Below are positions 13,301 to 27,700 of a stretch of 64,000 nucleotides of DNA, one piece after another. Within the stretch, counting starts at the first letter, position 1. Every line of letters starts with the position of its first letter. The position numbers and the translations under genes are program-made. The stretch comes from Sarcocystis neurona (lineage: Eukaryota; Apicomplexa; Conoidasida; Eucoccidiorida; Sarcocystidae), in the NCBI GenBank assembly GCA_000727475.1, contig KL647314.1, positions 1,084,812-1,148,811 of the forward strand. The letters run 5' to 3'. The notes under the pieces were generated by a model. The model made no database searches, was not told where the DNA came from, and saw nothing but the letters and a program-made list of their open reading frames with translations.

Positions 13301-14506
13301 TCGAAAGAGATGCACGCATGCATGTAGACCTCCACGTGCAGGTATTCATCCCTAAACAGGAGACCACCACAGCATGGCGGACCATTTCGCAACCGTCAGT
13401 TTTTACATCGGGAGGCTGCTAATTTCTACGTGTTCCTGTCTGTTTACAGCAGAGTTGTCACGAGCATGCAGCGTGAATCCAGACCTCTGCATGAAGGATA
13501 CACGAAGATACACGCACAGTAGTTGCCTTTTTCGATGAAGCGCGCGTGACGTTTCTCGAGAAGGACTGCGAACGCAGCGGAGCGTTTTCAATAAACAAAC
13601 GCAACGCCTGGCAGAGAGTGCAGATTAATCGTACTCCTATTCATGTGAGCGCCTGCCGGCTTCTTACTCTGCAACACTGCAAATGCATGCACGCCTATTT
13701 AAGCTCAATGACGCATGCGACAGACTGCATGCACAAAGTGCTGTTAGATGAATTACGACTTTCCAGCTGCTTCCGGAGATGCTCCTCGGACAGTCAAGAG
13801 CTCCGATTAGTAATAGACTGCTGAAAATAAGCCGGAACCACGCCTACAATATCGCATAGACGGGGGTTATCCAAAGGACCTTGTAACTGGCGTGAGGGGC
13901 CGCATGCTACAAATCCCGCTTGCCATATATAACATTCCCTGCTTTATCGCACGTGTGAGCAGAAGTTTCTGTAGTCGTGCTATCTATTGACAGTCGAAGA
14001 GCGCCCGCAGAAGAAAGAAGACGCGTCGGCGAGCGTAAGCCTACAAGGAGACTCGTCGATGACAGCAAGCGTACACAAACATAGACAGACACTCGTGTGT
14101 CAAGGATTGTGCGAATGTTCTTTTGATCGCATCAACATCGAAGAAGCCGATAGAGGGTCTCTGAGCACTATTCCGTTTTTATGTGTGCGTTCTAGCTGAA
14201 AGTTTTGACTGTAAACGCATCCCAGAGTAGAATCAGTCGCCACTTTGTGTCTTAGAAAAAAAAACCTGCAAGACAAGCAGTACACCTTGTACTGTACGAC
14301 CACGTGTGCGCACTGCGGGTACATCCATATACAGACTTATGTAAGTAGGACACACACTGGTGGCAGACACATGCATACATACGTATACATACGTGCAGCC
14401 ATGTTGGAAGTACGCTGCCGTCTGTTGCTGGTGTACACCGCCAAAATATGACATCCTGGGCAGACTTACCGACAAGCTATTGGGTGCTCTCCTTCCACTC
14501 AGAAAG
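10311..14506. other. Interval between the coiled-coil exons and MORN5; possible further exons
   Basis: The 3' part of the coiled-coil gene probably lies here but was not resolved. Exon-like pieces on the plus strand are 10545-10629 (CCTTCTTTAG acceptor; reads RMAVRSSLLYRKLVNRREHL), 12648-12760 (reads NEPAEKAPLARKKRTTRE), 12787-12918 (reads PMDVYSFTFGDSSLDSP) and 13994-14199 (reads VEERPQKKEDASASVS, stop at 14197-14199). A 196-codon open frame at 12415-13005 overlaps the 12.6-12.9 kb pieces in another frame and has no recognisable motif. Nothing else was recognised. Confidence 0.3.
11780..11806. repeat. Perfect 27-bp palindrome
   Basis: AGTAACAGAAAGT, one G, then ACTTTCTGTTACT: a 13-bp inverted repeat with a 1-base centre. 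It is not followed by a T-run and has no gene-end context, so it is recorded only as a palindrome. Confidence 0.85.
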
Positions 14507-16206
14507 ATGGAGCTGAAAAGCCACTGGACAGGATCGACATTCGAGGGAGAATGCCTCAGCGGCTGGTTTGAAGGATATGGCCGTTATCGGTTCGCCTCGG
14601 GCGTCATCTACGAAGGTCAATTCCATAAAGGGGACTTTCACGGCGAAGGTGAATCAGAATAAGGAAAGCAGATCAAGTTCATACTCACAGGATCGAGTCC
14701 TTGTGTTGCTTCTCAATTAGTAAATCATGCATCCCGTCTTCGTCCGAGCTGAACTGCAGTCGTCCTTGTCTCGGGATGCCCGTCGCTCACGCAGACTGGC
14801 TCCTTTGCTGGTGCTGACGCATCCCGGCGTGAATGAGCAAACAAGTATTGGTTGTTCCTGTATACCGTACGCTGGTAGTCTTTTAACACGTCCATCGTTT
14901 CTGTGACCAGCACTCCGCAAAGATCTGCACGTAAGGCACAAAGACAACGTAGCGACGTGAATTACATGAAATCAACGATGTTTTCCCTGGTGTCGATGCT
15001 GGTGAAACGCTTATATGCCAACACGTGCGCATAGGATGAGGATACGCGCCTTTGCATACTCTAACAAGATAGTTTCAACATATGCTTATTCACCCCACAT
15101 GTCGTACAGTCGTTGGCGCCTATCTGTTTCTCCTCACTTCAGTGTTTAAAAGCGTGGAGGACCGAAACAGTAGGGAGTTGATACGGGCGGAGATCTGTCA
15201 GGTCATTTCTTCTCTTCACTACAACGCAGACATTCAAACACCGTGGAATATCTCTTATTCGATGCCTTTGAACAGAACAGAGGCGTTTACGTATATCAAT
15301 CGAATAGGAAGCAGGATTATCATGCGTCTGCTGCTAACGTCGAGGTAGGCGGTGGCGCAGTCACATTTCTTTTCTGGTCACGACCTTCATCTATCCTTAG
15401 GTGTGCTGATATACCCGAACGGTGGACGATATAAGGCGACATGGACGAGGGGTACAGCAACAAATGGTCGGTACTTCTTTAACGATGGGTTAGAGTACAA
15501 AGTGGAAGACTGGAATTACATTACGCCAGAGGATCGGCGATTCTACTGGGAGCTCACGAAGGGGTTTCATCCCTCTGAGGATGAACTCCTCTCGTGCAAG
15601 AACCAGGAAAAAGAGATTCCTCCTGGCACCTACAATACAGGTCAGCAGTGAGTGTTGAGGGAGACGTCTTTTGATCTGCGTCTACTCCTATTTGCGCCTG
15701 GTTTTGGTTCCCTCCGTGTCTCTTTCTCCACTAGTTCTATTCCGTCTGCGTCTTTCACCGGTTTTACGCCGCGTCGTGCCAGGCTGACTCGAATTTACCA
15801 ACGTAGACCTCATTCGACGGATTTGAAGACTTCTGTTAAGTTGCCATTCAGGCCGTGCCAGACAGGCAGATAAGCATGCAATGGCGTGTACAGTTTGCCC
15901 GTTTTTCTCCATAAATGTGGTACACGATGCACCATGCACAATACCATCGAGAGACACAGTTCAAAAATGCTCTTTCTTAATTTTGCAGGAGATGGTTTCT
16001 TCGATCCGTCAACAAGGAAAATCTACAGTTTCGACGGTCAAGTTATTGGAGAACCGGAGCCGAATGAAATAAAGTGGATCATCAAACAATGCAGAAAGCG
16101 GTTAGCAGACAGTTCCAAGGAAGAAGGCACGCTTGATTCATCGTCGGCTCTCCCAATGGAAGCACAAAAAAATGAAAGCATCTTGAGTACAGAAGGGCCT
16201 GCGTAG
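14507..16206 (+). CDS. MORN5: MORN repeat-containing protein 5 homologue
   Basis: This is a complete gene of 199 codons in three exons: 14507-14648, 15401-15640 and 15989-16206 (stop TAG). Both introns are phase 1 with GT-AG ends (GGTGAA...CCTTAG; GGTCAG...TTTTGCAG). Residues about 9-75 hold three MORN-type repeats (FEGECLSGWFEGYG, YEGQFHKGDFHGEG, YKATWTRGTATNG). These are followed by the MORN5-specific tail: FNDGLEYKVEDWNY, DRRFYWELTKG, IPPGTYNTGDGFFDP and a closing WIIKQCRK, all colinear with animal MORN5 (about 161 residues). The acidic/Ser-rich C-terminal extension is extra. MORN repeats bind membranes or scaffold cytoskeleton, and animal MORN5 is a sperm/cilium-associated protein. In a coccidian the flagellated stage is the microgamete, so expression there is a reasonable inference. 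The start ATG sits just before the first repeat, as in the family. Confidence 0.85.
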
Positions 16207-18780
16207 ACGACTTTTCCGCTCTCACACTCGAAGCAAATGGAAGATGGCCACCTGAATATTCAGAAAAGTTTGTCACCGACGTGCCTGTCTTCACACTGCA
16301 AAAAAGTATGCACGCTATTGCGGGACGATACGGCGCACACGTCTACTACTGAATACCTTAGTCACAACAAAACGTTGAGCACCGGGGCAGCAGTCGCCTA
16401 TAACGTGGGCGCCAGCTCAACTGACGGGGCAAACAAAGACAGAAAACAGGCCTCGAGCGTATTTTTCGTGCAGGAAGGCCGAGGTGTCCCTGGGCTGTAT
16501 AGCTTCGCGCTACCAATGAATGTTTCCGTGTAATTCGATCAAGGCGCCGACCGCTTTGCTAATCTGCTTCAGCACAGGAAGTTGAAATATGCGGTGCGAG
16601 TGCCTAAGAACACAGAAAAGTTTTGGAAGAGCTATTATTCTGCTCACGCAATTCACCACTTCTCGTTCTCTTGTATAACTCTGGAGCAGCGGCGTTGCTG
16701 AGTGTAATTGTAATTCTTTCATTAATGGTCCCAGAGGAACACTGGTAGGGAAGACAAGCCCGGCAACGTGTAAAGCAAAGTAACCTTAGCTTTAAAACTA
16801 GTAAATCTCAGTGTGTTATTTTCAGAACTGGAAAAATAGCACGTGTCCTCATCCAGTGGGTAAGTATGTGGAGGTGTTTGTGTTCGCGCCGTACAAAAAT
16901 GTAGCACGCGCTGAAAGCCCTGTACACGCGTGGCGCCGCGTGCAGGTGTGCGTTCGCCTGTTGAGCTGCGTTCGCCACGGTGGACGGCGTGGACCGTGTG
17001 AGGAGGGATTGTCACTGTGGTCGCTTAAAACAGTACAGGTTTAAACTCTCCTCTACGCCTCCGTTGCTCGTGTGGTGCTCAACCAGCCACACAGAAAGTC
17101 GAAGCCCCGTGCCAGAGCGCTTCGTATGTGAAGGAGAAATCCATTCGGGACCCGTGTAACACGATTCCAGTGGCAGCCCGTGCATGTACATTTCATGTTG
17201 CTGTGGTCCTTACGAGTTTGAAGAAACGGGACGCAACGTCGTAAGAGCAGCTCACAAGTAACTGGTTCAGGATCTCACGAGAGTGTGTGTGCCTGGAAAG
17301 CTGCACCCGAGGATTCCCGCTCACTTGTGTCGTCGAGGTGGTTAAGGTTCGCAGAGTCCAGGCTCAAGAGATATGACTATTAGCAGTACACGGCATGCGT
17401 AGAAAAATCCCACAGGTTACGGGAATGTTAAAGCTGGTCAAGTTGTGGACAAAGTGCTAAAGCGCCAACGACAGGGTGACAACGTACACTAGTTAGTTGG
17501 TCACTAACAGAATCACATACACGTCCTGCGTTTGAAGACGTAAACTGTTCTTATGTGCAGTTATTACTGGCTGGGCGTAGAGGCATCGCTCAGCGGTGCG
17601 CGGCCCGTGAATTCTGCACTTGATACAACAGAGAAAAACAAAAGTCAAAATCATTCGGGTAGAAACACAATGAGGTGTGCACGGCAGACTGATCGACTAC
17701 TATAACTGTCGACTTGAACTATTCGAGTAAAGCTGATTACCGCCACAATTGGAGACAGAGATCAGAGGAAAATCTGCCTCGTGGCCGATGTTTTCCCGTG
17801 CCGCCCCCCGGTTAAGCTGTAGTGACGCCGGCAGCGTGTGTCTTTTCCCTGAACTTGTGGCGTAGCAGTAAAGTCGAATGTGCAACTGCGTGATCTGAGA
17901 TAACGACCATAACGATTACTTTCTGCGTGCACCCTTTGCGAGACTTTTTTTCGTACAGGTGAAACTGCGCTCAGTGGATGTCCATCCGTACGTACACGAC
18001 CTTGACGCGCGTAAACGGCACCGTGGGATCAACTGCGTATTCACTGCGGACTAGAGTTGCATTTGTAGTAAACAAGCACCCGGGTGCCATTATTGTCCCC
18101 CAACACCCCCCAATTCAGTCCCGCTCAACTGGCTGTCCCCTCCAACACGCAGCACGCGTTGTCAACGGATTCGAACGCGGATTACACCTGCAGAACTGTC
18201 ACGCAGCTTAGAGGAAGAAAACATGCAACAACCCTGGTGTGTAGGTGGACACTCGAACGTGTGCGTGCAATATACACAGACGCATCAGAAAACGCTGTAA
18301 ATGACTCTTGTGCCCCTCGCAGTCAAAAGCAAAACTAGTGTGCACTTTTTCCTCGTCCGACTCGTCGCTCTTTCTGGTGTCCTACATTACCGTATGTCGT
18401 CCAGGGAACAACGACACTTGAGACGGAGACATGGAACCGCGCGTTAAATTGTAAAAAACTTTGTCGTCCTTCACCATCATCTAGCCGCATGTTTCACTTT
18501 ATATTCATCTTCCGCGCCGCACCGGAAGAAACGTGTAGAACTGTAGTTCACCGAGAAGCAAATGCGTGAGCGCTACAGTGTGTGTGTGTGTGTATGTCTT
18601 GTTTTCGTTTCTTCTTTGTGCACTACAACTCAAAGGGCTGCCACGAGAAAAACAAGTCGCCTTTTCTTCAAAAGAATGAGCTAGGACGCTGTGGCATCGG
18701 AAAGTACAGGCTCTCTTCACTGCGGATACCTGAAGCGAAATTCGTTGTGCTGCAGCAGCTTCCCCGTGTGTTGTGCAGTC
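16207..18780. other. Convergent interval between MORN5 and USP5; nothing recognised
   Basis: This 2.6-kb spacer lies between the stop of MORN5 (plus) and the stop of USP5 (minus), so both 3' UTRs should be here. No open frame with protein-like composition, no RNA gene and no long repeat was seen; a short (TG)n run lies at about 18580. Confidence 0.5.
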
Positions 18781-21700
18781 TTATTGCAGATCTTTTCTCT
18801 TGAAGACGTAGATGTACCCGAGATCTACGGGGGGATTAACAGCTTCAGCAACTTTCTCGTCATTAAATAGAATCCACCTATCTCCCCGTTTTACGTGGCC
18901 CACGTAATGGCCGCAGCTGGCATTTTTCCCGATGTGTGTGATGAACGCATGCAAGGAGTACTGACTGCCGCCGTCATCGAGACCCTTCATACTTTTCTGT
19001 AAGGGGGGGACGTTCGATTCTGCCTCCTCTGCTGTCGCGCCGTCAGCCGGAGCCTGCTGCTGCAGCCGCAGCTGCTGCTCGGCTTCTTTCTGCTTCTTCT
19101 CTTCAGCCTCTCTGAGAACTGCTTCGACTGCCGCATCTAAATTATCTGAGTGATTCAGTAGCCAGTCCGCCGCTCGGTCGCAAGCGGCTGCGCTACCGCT
19201 ACTGCCGCCGGAGGCAGAACTTACAGCCAGCAACCCGGCCCTCGCCTGCTTCTCAGTGAACCCCATAGCAGTGATAGCTGCTACCACTGCCTCTGCGCTG
19301 GAGTCGGCAGCGCTCCCATCAGCTGACGCCGCACCAGCAGCGCTGTTTGACGGGTCATGCGCAGGCAAAGGATCGTTCAAATTTTGATCGTTAAGATGTG
19401 CCATTATCCACTCCACGCAGGCGTCCGGGCTGCTGCTCTGGACCGCCAGACACGCCCGTCTAAAAGCAGCAGCAGCACATCAAAAACTTCTGCGAACGTA
19501 GCCGCTGCAAAAAACTCAGATTACTCCCCACCTCTGTGTCTGAGCGCGTAAAATCTATGGGTATACATATATATATATACGTATATGGAGGCACATATAC
19601 ATATATGTGTCCGTATATATTTTTGTATGTATGTATGTATGTAGATTTACATGTAATACATTCAACCCTCTTATTACAAGCATCCCCGAATTTGCAGAGA
19701 TCTCTAAAGTTCCCCAGACCTCTGCACGTACGCACACGTTGATGCTGCTTCGTGTACGGTCCTATTCAAGTAATATTAAGTTCAACGTACCTTCTCTACA
19801 CCAGCAGCTCTGCGTCGACTGAGAAGGCTACGGGCTCATGAAAAACAACCCCGCGCACGCCCTGTCCACAACGTGTGCTCCCCGCTTTACTGCTAACCAC
19901 TAACGGACCACTTCTTCGGGTTTTTCTTCGCTTTTTTGTGTGGGTTTGAACAACCGTTCAGCTCCACACACCAACAGATGGTAGCGGTCGTACGGTTCAA
20001 GACGATTTCTACCTACGTAGAGCACGTTGACGAACTACTCTGCAGAACGAGGAAGAAAAGAAACGTTTACAGGAATATACGGTAGTGTGAGCAGTCCTGG
20101 CTCTACAAGAACGCAGACACACGTACGCAGGGCAAAATGAGGTCTTGGTGAACAACACGAGCAGCAGACGGCAGGAAGTGAACGTGTCGTCGCTCTAGGC
20201 ACACCGCCTTCTGAAACCTTCTTACCTTAGCCGACCTGCACATACATATAAACATATCGTAACTTAGTCACATACGCTGCGGTGCCCACATTTTTTCTTG
20301 TGTGAACAAGAACCACGATACTGCGAGGGCTGCTGCTTACGCTGCTCATTGTCGCTATCTATTGCGGCGGCTGGATGACTGGTGCTAAGACTGACGGCTA
20401 GTGCCGCAAGTGTTGTTACTGCTGCGGCCACCTGCTCGCTGCTGCTCTCTAAAAGAAGATGCAGGAGTGAACCCGCTGCTGTTTTCAGCTCACTTGCATG
20501 CGTTTTCAGTGAAGCCCATAGAAGTCAGCTGGTTAAGAAGTTCCGGATCGAACTGCATGGTGTTGCTGCTGTTGACAGATGCAGCAGCACCAGCAAGGTC
20601 CCCGTCCCTTCGCCGCTTGGGCCCGAGACTCTCCTCTTCTGGGAGCGCAACCTCTCCTTCCTGCAGCCCAGAGCCCCGCATGTTTTCCAGGCTAATTTCC
20701 TCGGGCACCTGCGCCACACGAAAGATGCAGCAGCCGCGTGAAGTCCCACCGGCACCCACAGCACCAGTAGCAAAAGTAGACAGAATCAGGCGCGGCGCAC
20801 CAAAACGAGCACAGGCAGCAGCAGTGGCAGCAGCTGGGACAGCGTCGGGAGCAGCGCAAGAACACAAACAGCAGCACCAGCTGCAGCAGGGGGACGACTA
20901 GCAGCTGAGGAAGTGTGCTACCATCAGCAGCAGCAGCTACAGCTCGAATAGCAACAGGAGCAGGATGGTAACAAGAGTCGCAGCAGCATCAAAACGACGC
21001 AGCGCTAAGAGAAGCAGCCCAGCACGCGCGGCAGCACGAGCACGAGAGCACAGCATCAGAAGAATGGTACACTTGCAGAAGCAAAAGCAGAAGCAGCAGC
21101 AGTGGCAGAACCCGAAGTATCGTCAACGGCAGCCGCGCTGGCGAATGCCCATCCGAGCGATACGACAACGCAGCAGCAATGAGACGTCCCGTCAACTTCC
21201 CTTTCGCTCGAACGCTTTTCGCCCGGAAGACTCGCACGCAAACACTTCGATCAACGAAAATCCTTCTACGAAAACAGAGGACGCCTTTACATGTCCTTTT
21301 GGACTCGGCAGATATCTGTAGCGGTTCACTTTGAACACAAAGATATGCTTGACTGCTGTGCAGAGGACAACGCGTCTCCTCTCCCCACAGGCTTCTACAC
21401 AGCGCATCGCCTCCCACCCACCGACCGTCCTCAATTTTGTCTTCTTCTGCCCCGTCTTCTGCGTCTGCTTCGCCTTTTGCGTTTTCTGGCGCTGCTGCGC
21501 CTCCTCTCTGTTTCTTCGTATCGTTCTCCCGACTTTTTCCCTGCATCCCCCTTCCCGTTTCTCCTTCCCCTTTTCTCTTCATCTCCGCTCTTTCGCAGTC
21601 TCTGCGGGACGTACCAGGACCGGACAGTAGAGTTTCTTTGCCTGCCAATGCTGATCCGCAAAAAAGCGCTTGAGCTGCACCACCAGGTATGGAGGAAAGC

Positions 21701-24700
21701 TGGCGAGCCTCATCTGCTTGACCGCTTCTCCTCTCTTTCCCGTCGCTGACGAATGGTAGTCCGTGAGCAGCGTTGGCGCCAGGAATGCTGCGATGCACTC
21801 GGAAAAATTGTACGTGGGAAGGCAGGACGGCTCCGTCTCCCTCTCCGTCTCCTGTGCACACCACACGCCGACCACCCTCCGTTTCACAACAGGCGACACA
21901 CGTCTACTACACGCGTCTCCTACACAGAGGCTCAAGACTTCCGCTTCATCTACCCGCGCACACATCTGCCCAAATACTCTACTTGTGGAGACCCACTCGC
22001 ACGCCTGCAGACAGCTTTCTCGGCACGACTACATATACACTACACTCGTCTACACACTGACTGAATGATAAGCGCCACATACTCAGAGGTTCGTGGGTGT
22101 ATGGTCTAACGTGGAAATGATTGCCCAGTCCTACACATATATATGTGTGTAAGAGAGAGAGGGATACGAAGGACGTGTTGCCACATGTGGAGATATATAC
22201 GTGGCACCCACGCGTGGGAGGACAGTTTCGTTGTGAGGCAGCGGCCCGATGGCGAAGGCAAGAAGGTCCGGGCTGCAGGGGCAACCCCTGCCGTACTCAG
22301 CAGTCCCGCGTGTACACGCTGGACGCTCTACACATGCCTACACACGCACGGATCGATATGTCCACACGTCTTTAAGGCGGCACGCGGATACGGAAGAAAT
22401 ACGCATGCGCCCAGCCGCTTCTTACGTCGCTCTGCGCCCTACGCGTGCCTTCACGTGTTTACGCGTCATCGACTAAAGCAACAACACCGGCAGATAGGGG
22501 CACACAACACACACCAGCACATTCGTGGGCACGTGTACACATTTATTACGTATTTATTCCCTCTGTCTCGCTTTACCTCTCTCTATCTCTGGCTGTCTCT
22601 ACACGCACATGTGCGTGTGACTACACCACAAATCCGTATGTACATATTGGTGGATCGACACATATACGTAAGAGGCTCTGACGTCTAGGGAAGCAGCAGG
22701 GGTTGTCGCTGCAGCCTTGTAGACGTCGAAGAAGAAAACTGCCTCCTGACACTTCTCTCAGCCACAGCAAAGCTTCCACACGCTTATGAAAAGCAAACGT
22801 AGGGGCACACGTGAGCCACAGACGACATCCACGTCAAGAGGCGGGTGTATAGGGTCCATAAAATTCGCGTACGTGTTCACATACTCATGCGGGTATATGC
22901 GTGTGCTTATGTATATGCGTGTGTATGTACGTATGTATGCATGTACGTGTGTATGTATGTACGTATGTATGCACGTATGTACGTATGTATGTACATGTGT
23001 ACGTATGTCTGTACACGTGTACGTATGTATGTGTGTATCTATACACAGAGGCCTACATATACAGTGCATGAAAAACGCGTACGTATTTATATAGTCATGT
23101 TTGTGTATGTGAGTATGTATGCATGCACGTATCTATACGCGTCCGTACGTTTGCATGTATGTATCTATGTACGTGTGTAGAGACGGGTATATACATATAT
23201 ATATGTATATATATAGTAAATAAGACCGCGTACGTATTTACACACTCCCGGGTGTGTATGTATGTTCGCATGGATGTGTCTGCGTGTGTATGTACGTACG
23301 TATGTAGGTATGTATCTACATAGGTATGTGTGCGTGGCTGCTACGTGTGTGAGAATGTGTGGTAGAGATGCACAGACTTGTATACACGCAGAGAGAGGAG
23401 GTACGCTCCTGCGAATACTCCGTTAAGAAGCGTCTGCCTTCCCCCTCGCACGTGAGGCTGAATGTGCGACCGCATAAACTTTCTGATTCGCTTGTGGCGC
23501 CCGCTGCTTGTGTCTCTCCGGTTTCCCCTTTCATATGTCGTTTCTCTCTCTTGGCCTTCCTTCCATGCCATTTCTCTCTCTTCGGTTCCTTTTGTCCCTC
23601 CCGAGATGACACGTACTTTCTCAGATGATGCGCAGACGGCTGCCTTCTGCTGTGCGTCCTCTTCTGCTGCTGCTGCTTCGTCCTCGCGCAGCTCGTCTCC
23701 GCTGCTCCGGTGACGCTTCTTCCGCTGCTGCTGCTGCAGCAGCTGCTGTTGCTCTTCGAATCTCTCTTGAATCACCGGGTCCATAGGCACAGGCAACGCA
23801 AGCACCTGCTGTCGTGTGTACGAGTACCGCACCTGCTGCGTCACGCTGCACTCGATGCGCTGCTCGACCTGCGCAGAAGAGGAAGACGAAAAAGGAGAAA
23901 TAGAGAGGAAATGAAGGTATAATGCTGAAGACTGTCACTTCACACTTCCTTCTGCACCGGCGCAAACGTCGACGACGACACCCTCGTAGAGACACACGTA
24001 TATATATCACATACACACACACACACAGAGGCGTGCATAGGCACTACACATATATACATATATATGGAATGTTACACGCACGCGCGCAGAGCCATGAATA
24101 TGTGTGTGTATGTATGTGTGTATATATATATACATAGAGAGAGAGAGGGACACTCATATATATACGAATATACATAGGTACATACGCACGTACACGCATA
24201 CATATACACATATATGTATGCAGACACATAGCTGCACAGAAGTGCAGATGCAGGGAAAACCGTGTATCCCGAGAGATGAGAATTAGACAGAGCAGCGCGA
24301 CCACGATATCTGCGATCGCGCAGCACGTGCTGTGCAGACAAATATTCAAGCGTGGCTACAGATCTCCTAGTTCACTTCCGCACGCGTGTCCGACCAGGAG
24401 CAGAAGAACTTCGCACACGCCAACACACATATACACACACAGGCAGACACACACACATAGAGATATAAGAGATACAAAGATATCGTCGCGTGCACGTGTA
24501 AAACGCATGCACGCGCATGCACAGACAGAGTGCTGCCATTCCGACACGTGGTACCGGCGGTGTCCCTAGATCGCGTTCGCATCTTTTGATACTGTACACA
24601 GTGCTGACCTGCTGCACCTGCTGCGGTTACGAACACATCTGCGTCCCGTCTCATCTTGTTGCTGCTGACCGATTTTCTGTGTCTCTGCTTGCTGTTGCTG

Positions 24701-27700
24701 CCGACTCACACTGCTGCTTCCTTTGCTGCGGCCGTTTCTGGTCACCTGTGTGGGGTGTTTGCTGCCCGTGTCGTTCCTCTTCCGCTGACGGCTGCCTGCT
24801 GCCGCGGCTGCTCTGCTGTAGCTGCTCCTGTCCCTCCTCTGCAGCTGCTGCTTCTACGGCGGTGCGGCGGGGGTGGGGAAGGGGGGGGGCTGCGGCGGGG
24901 GACGGAGAGGCACTGCTCCTCTTTTGTTGTTTCTAGCAGCAGGCTCACTCTCCCGCCACTGCTGCTAGAGAGTCACACACGTTGCTGTCACTTCGAACAG
25001 ACCAGAAAGCGCTCCTCCTGCAGCCGGCTTCTATTTTCCTCTCTCTCTGTCTTACGGAATGCTGCTAGAGAGATACGGACGCCCGTGAACTGGCGGGCAT
25101 CAGGGTGCTGTGTCTTTTGCTAACTTTCCCGAGCAACAACAGCAGAAGCAGAGAGCCCTCCCTGGATCCCACACATGTTGCCACGCAGGCTGCTGCGCAT
25201 GTTCACAAGGCACTCGGCGGCGCCAGCAGCAGCTACATGCAGAGAGCCCTGCGACACACGCGCGAGAAGAGACTCACGGCCAAGTCAAAATGACGCATGC
25301 AGAGACGTGCAGCGCCTTGCGGAGGGAGGGAGAGACGTACCACAAACGTGAAGAGGCGTTCCAGCTTGCTCTTTTCAAGTGCGTGCTCGGCACGCATTGC
25401 GTCAAATGCTGTGCACCCTGCTGCAGCAACGACAGCCGCCTCTTCTCCTCCGCCCTGCTCCTGCTGCTCCTGCTGCTGCTGCGCGTCTTTCTGAACGAGC
25501 CCCAAGCGCCGCTTTGCCTCTTCGAGCCTGCTGCACGCCTCCGCATCGCGGCAGCCAAGCCACTGCAGCAGCATGGAGAGAAATTCCTCTGCGTCCTGCT
25601 GGTGCAACGTCGCGAACTCGGGATGCTGCGTCCCCACCAGGTGTCTGTACAGCTGAGGTGTCACGCTGTCTGAGTCCAAGTACGAGACGCCTGCATGCGC
25701 GCAGTCGAAAAAAAAGGTGCTCTGCAACACCACCACCACTAGCATCACCCCATTACCACTCCACCCCACCAACACCTCCAACACCCCACTACCACTCCAC
25801 CCCACCATCACCACCACCACCCCCCTACCGCTCCACACTACCACTGCATATAGAGTTTGAAATGAGTGACGCTTGGAAGTCGAAGAAAAATTCTTCCGGA
25901 AGCTTTCCCCATGCACCAGTCGTTTGACAGAGGTTGACAGCCAGGAAAGAGACACACGCAGAGACCCAGATACCGAGCGAGGAAGCCAATGACGGAGAAA
26001 GTTGAGAAGCCTCGTCTTTGCGCGCCCGTGCAAGCATCTCTGCTTACATATTCTCCTATAGGTGCGCATATATATATACATATTATAGAGAGAGAGACAG
26101 AGAGAGACCGCGCAAGCACCGCTGTTTACATATTCTCCTATAGGCGCGCACATATACATATACATATATATATATTTTTACACACACAGATACAGAGGAG
26201 AGGGTCAGAGAGACGGAGACGGAAAGGAAGAGACAGACAGGAAGAGAGAAGGGGAGAGAGAAAGGGACAGAGAAAATGGAAAGCAGACGTATATATGGAA
26301 GTGTATTGTCGACGGCACTCAGGGTCCACCGGTGTGTGGGCGTTTGTGCGCCAGGAGATTCGTCTTTCGACTGCTAGAGAGAGAAATGAAGAACGTGAGG
26401 AAGAGCTGGGCGTGCGCACCACCGATACATGCCCACCCCTGCCTACCCAGACACTTGCTTCTCATTCTCTCTGCTGCATCAAAACTACATGCGTGTTCGT
26501 GGGGGCGGTTTTCACCCTCAAGATATGCTCCTAAGTAGCAGCAGTGCTTCGAAGCAGGAGCAGCAGCAACGCTTCGAAGCAGGAGCAGCAGCAGCGCTTT
26601 GTAGTAGGAGCAGCAGCAGCGCTTTGTAGGGGGAGCAGCAGCAGCGCTTTGTAGCAGGAGGAGCAGCAGGACTCAAATCTCGCCCTGCGTACGCTCGCTG
26701 CGCGCCGCTTCTTACTCCATCGAAACAGGCGGTATACCCGCAGTTGTATAATACAGACACGCGTATACTGAGACGTCAAGATTGGTGTACGTTGTGGGTT
26801 TTCTCTCTCCGTCAGTCACTCTGACGAGAGTCACCAGCAGCAGCAGTCGGAGGCAAGCCACAGAAAGTTCATCTGCTTCTCGTGGACCTCCTCTAACGAC
26901 AAAACGGTAAAAGTGGCGTCTGTGCGAAGTCTTCCGCCGCCCTAGTGGTTCATCTGTTCGGCCGTCTCCTCTCCTCCCCTGTGTGTCTCTGTGTCTGTCA
27001 GTCCGTCTGTGGCTCCCTGCTTCGGGGTCTCGGGAGAAAGAGAAGAGGAAAACGAAGAACGACCTACATTTGAAAATATCGTCCTTTTCATCTACTTCTT
27101 CACGTGCACGCGCTGCCTTGCTTCTGTTGGGAGAAGCCGACAAATCCCGTGCTTGACGAAGAATTGCTGCTTTCCTCCGTCTGTCCTGCAGCGGATAGCG
27201 GTTGGTGTGTAGCGCCACCGCGAGGCTGCTGTGCTGCAGCAAAAAGTCAACAGCAGCAAATACTGCGCCAGTCTTCTCTCCGCCGCTGTTGCTGCTTCCC
27301 CTGCTGCCGCTGCCGACCGGCAGGGAGGCCAGCAGCACCGGGAACAGCGACACGTATTTCTCCCGCAGTTCAGGAATCGACGTGAACACCTGCAGCACCA
27401 TAAGACCCAAACGCCAAGGAGAGACGCCAAGACGTGTAAACGACCGAAAGAAAAGAGACAAGACGACGAGGAAAAGAGGAAAACAGCCTCTGCCGCACGT
27501 CTGTGGCCATCGCCCAGAGCAAGTCCGCTGCGCGTGTGCCTCACTTCCTTTTGCTGCTGTTGCATGCGGCCACGAGTACACACACAGGCGAACCTCCGCC
27601 GTATCTCCCCACACACGCATCCACGCGCGCAGCTCTATCGACGCACGCATAAGACGACAAAGGCGGATATTTTTACGCAGACAGACGCAGCCGACTGCGC

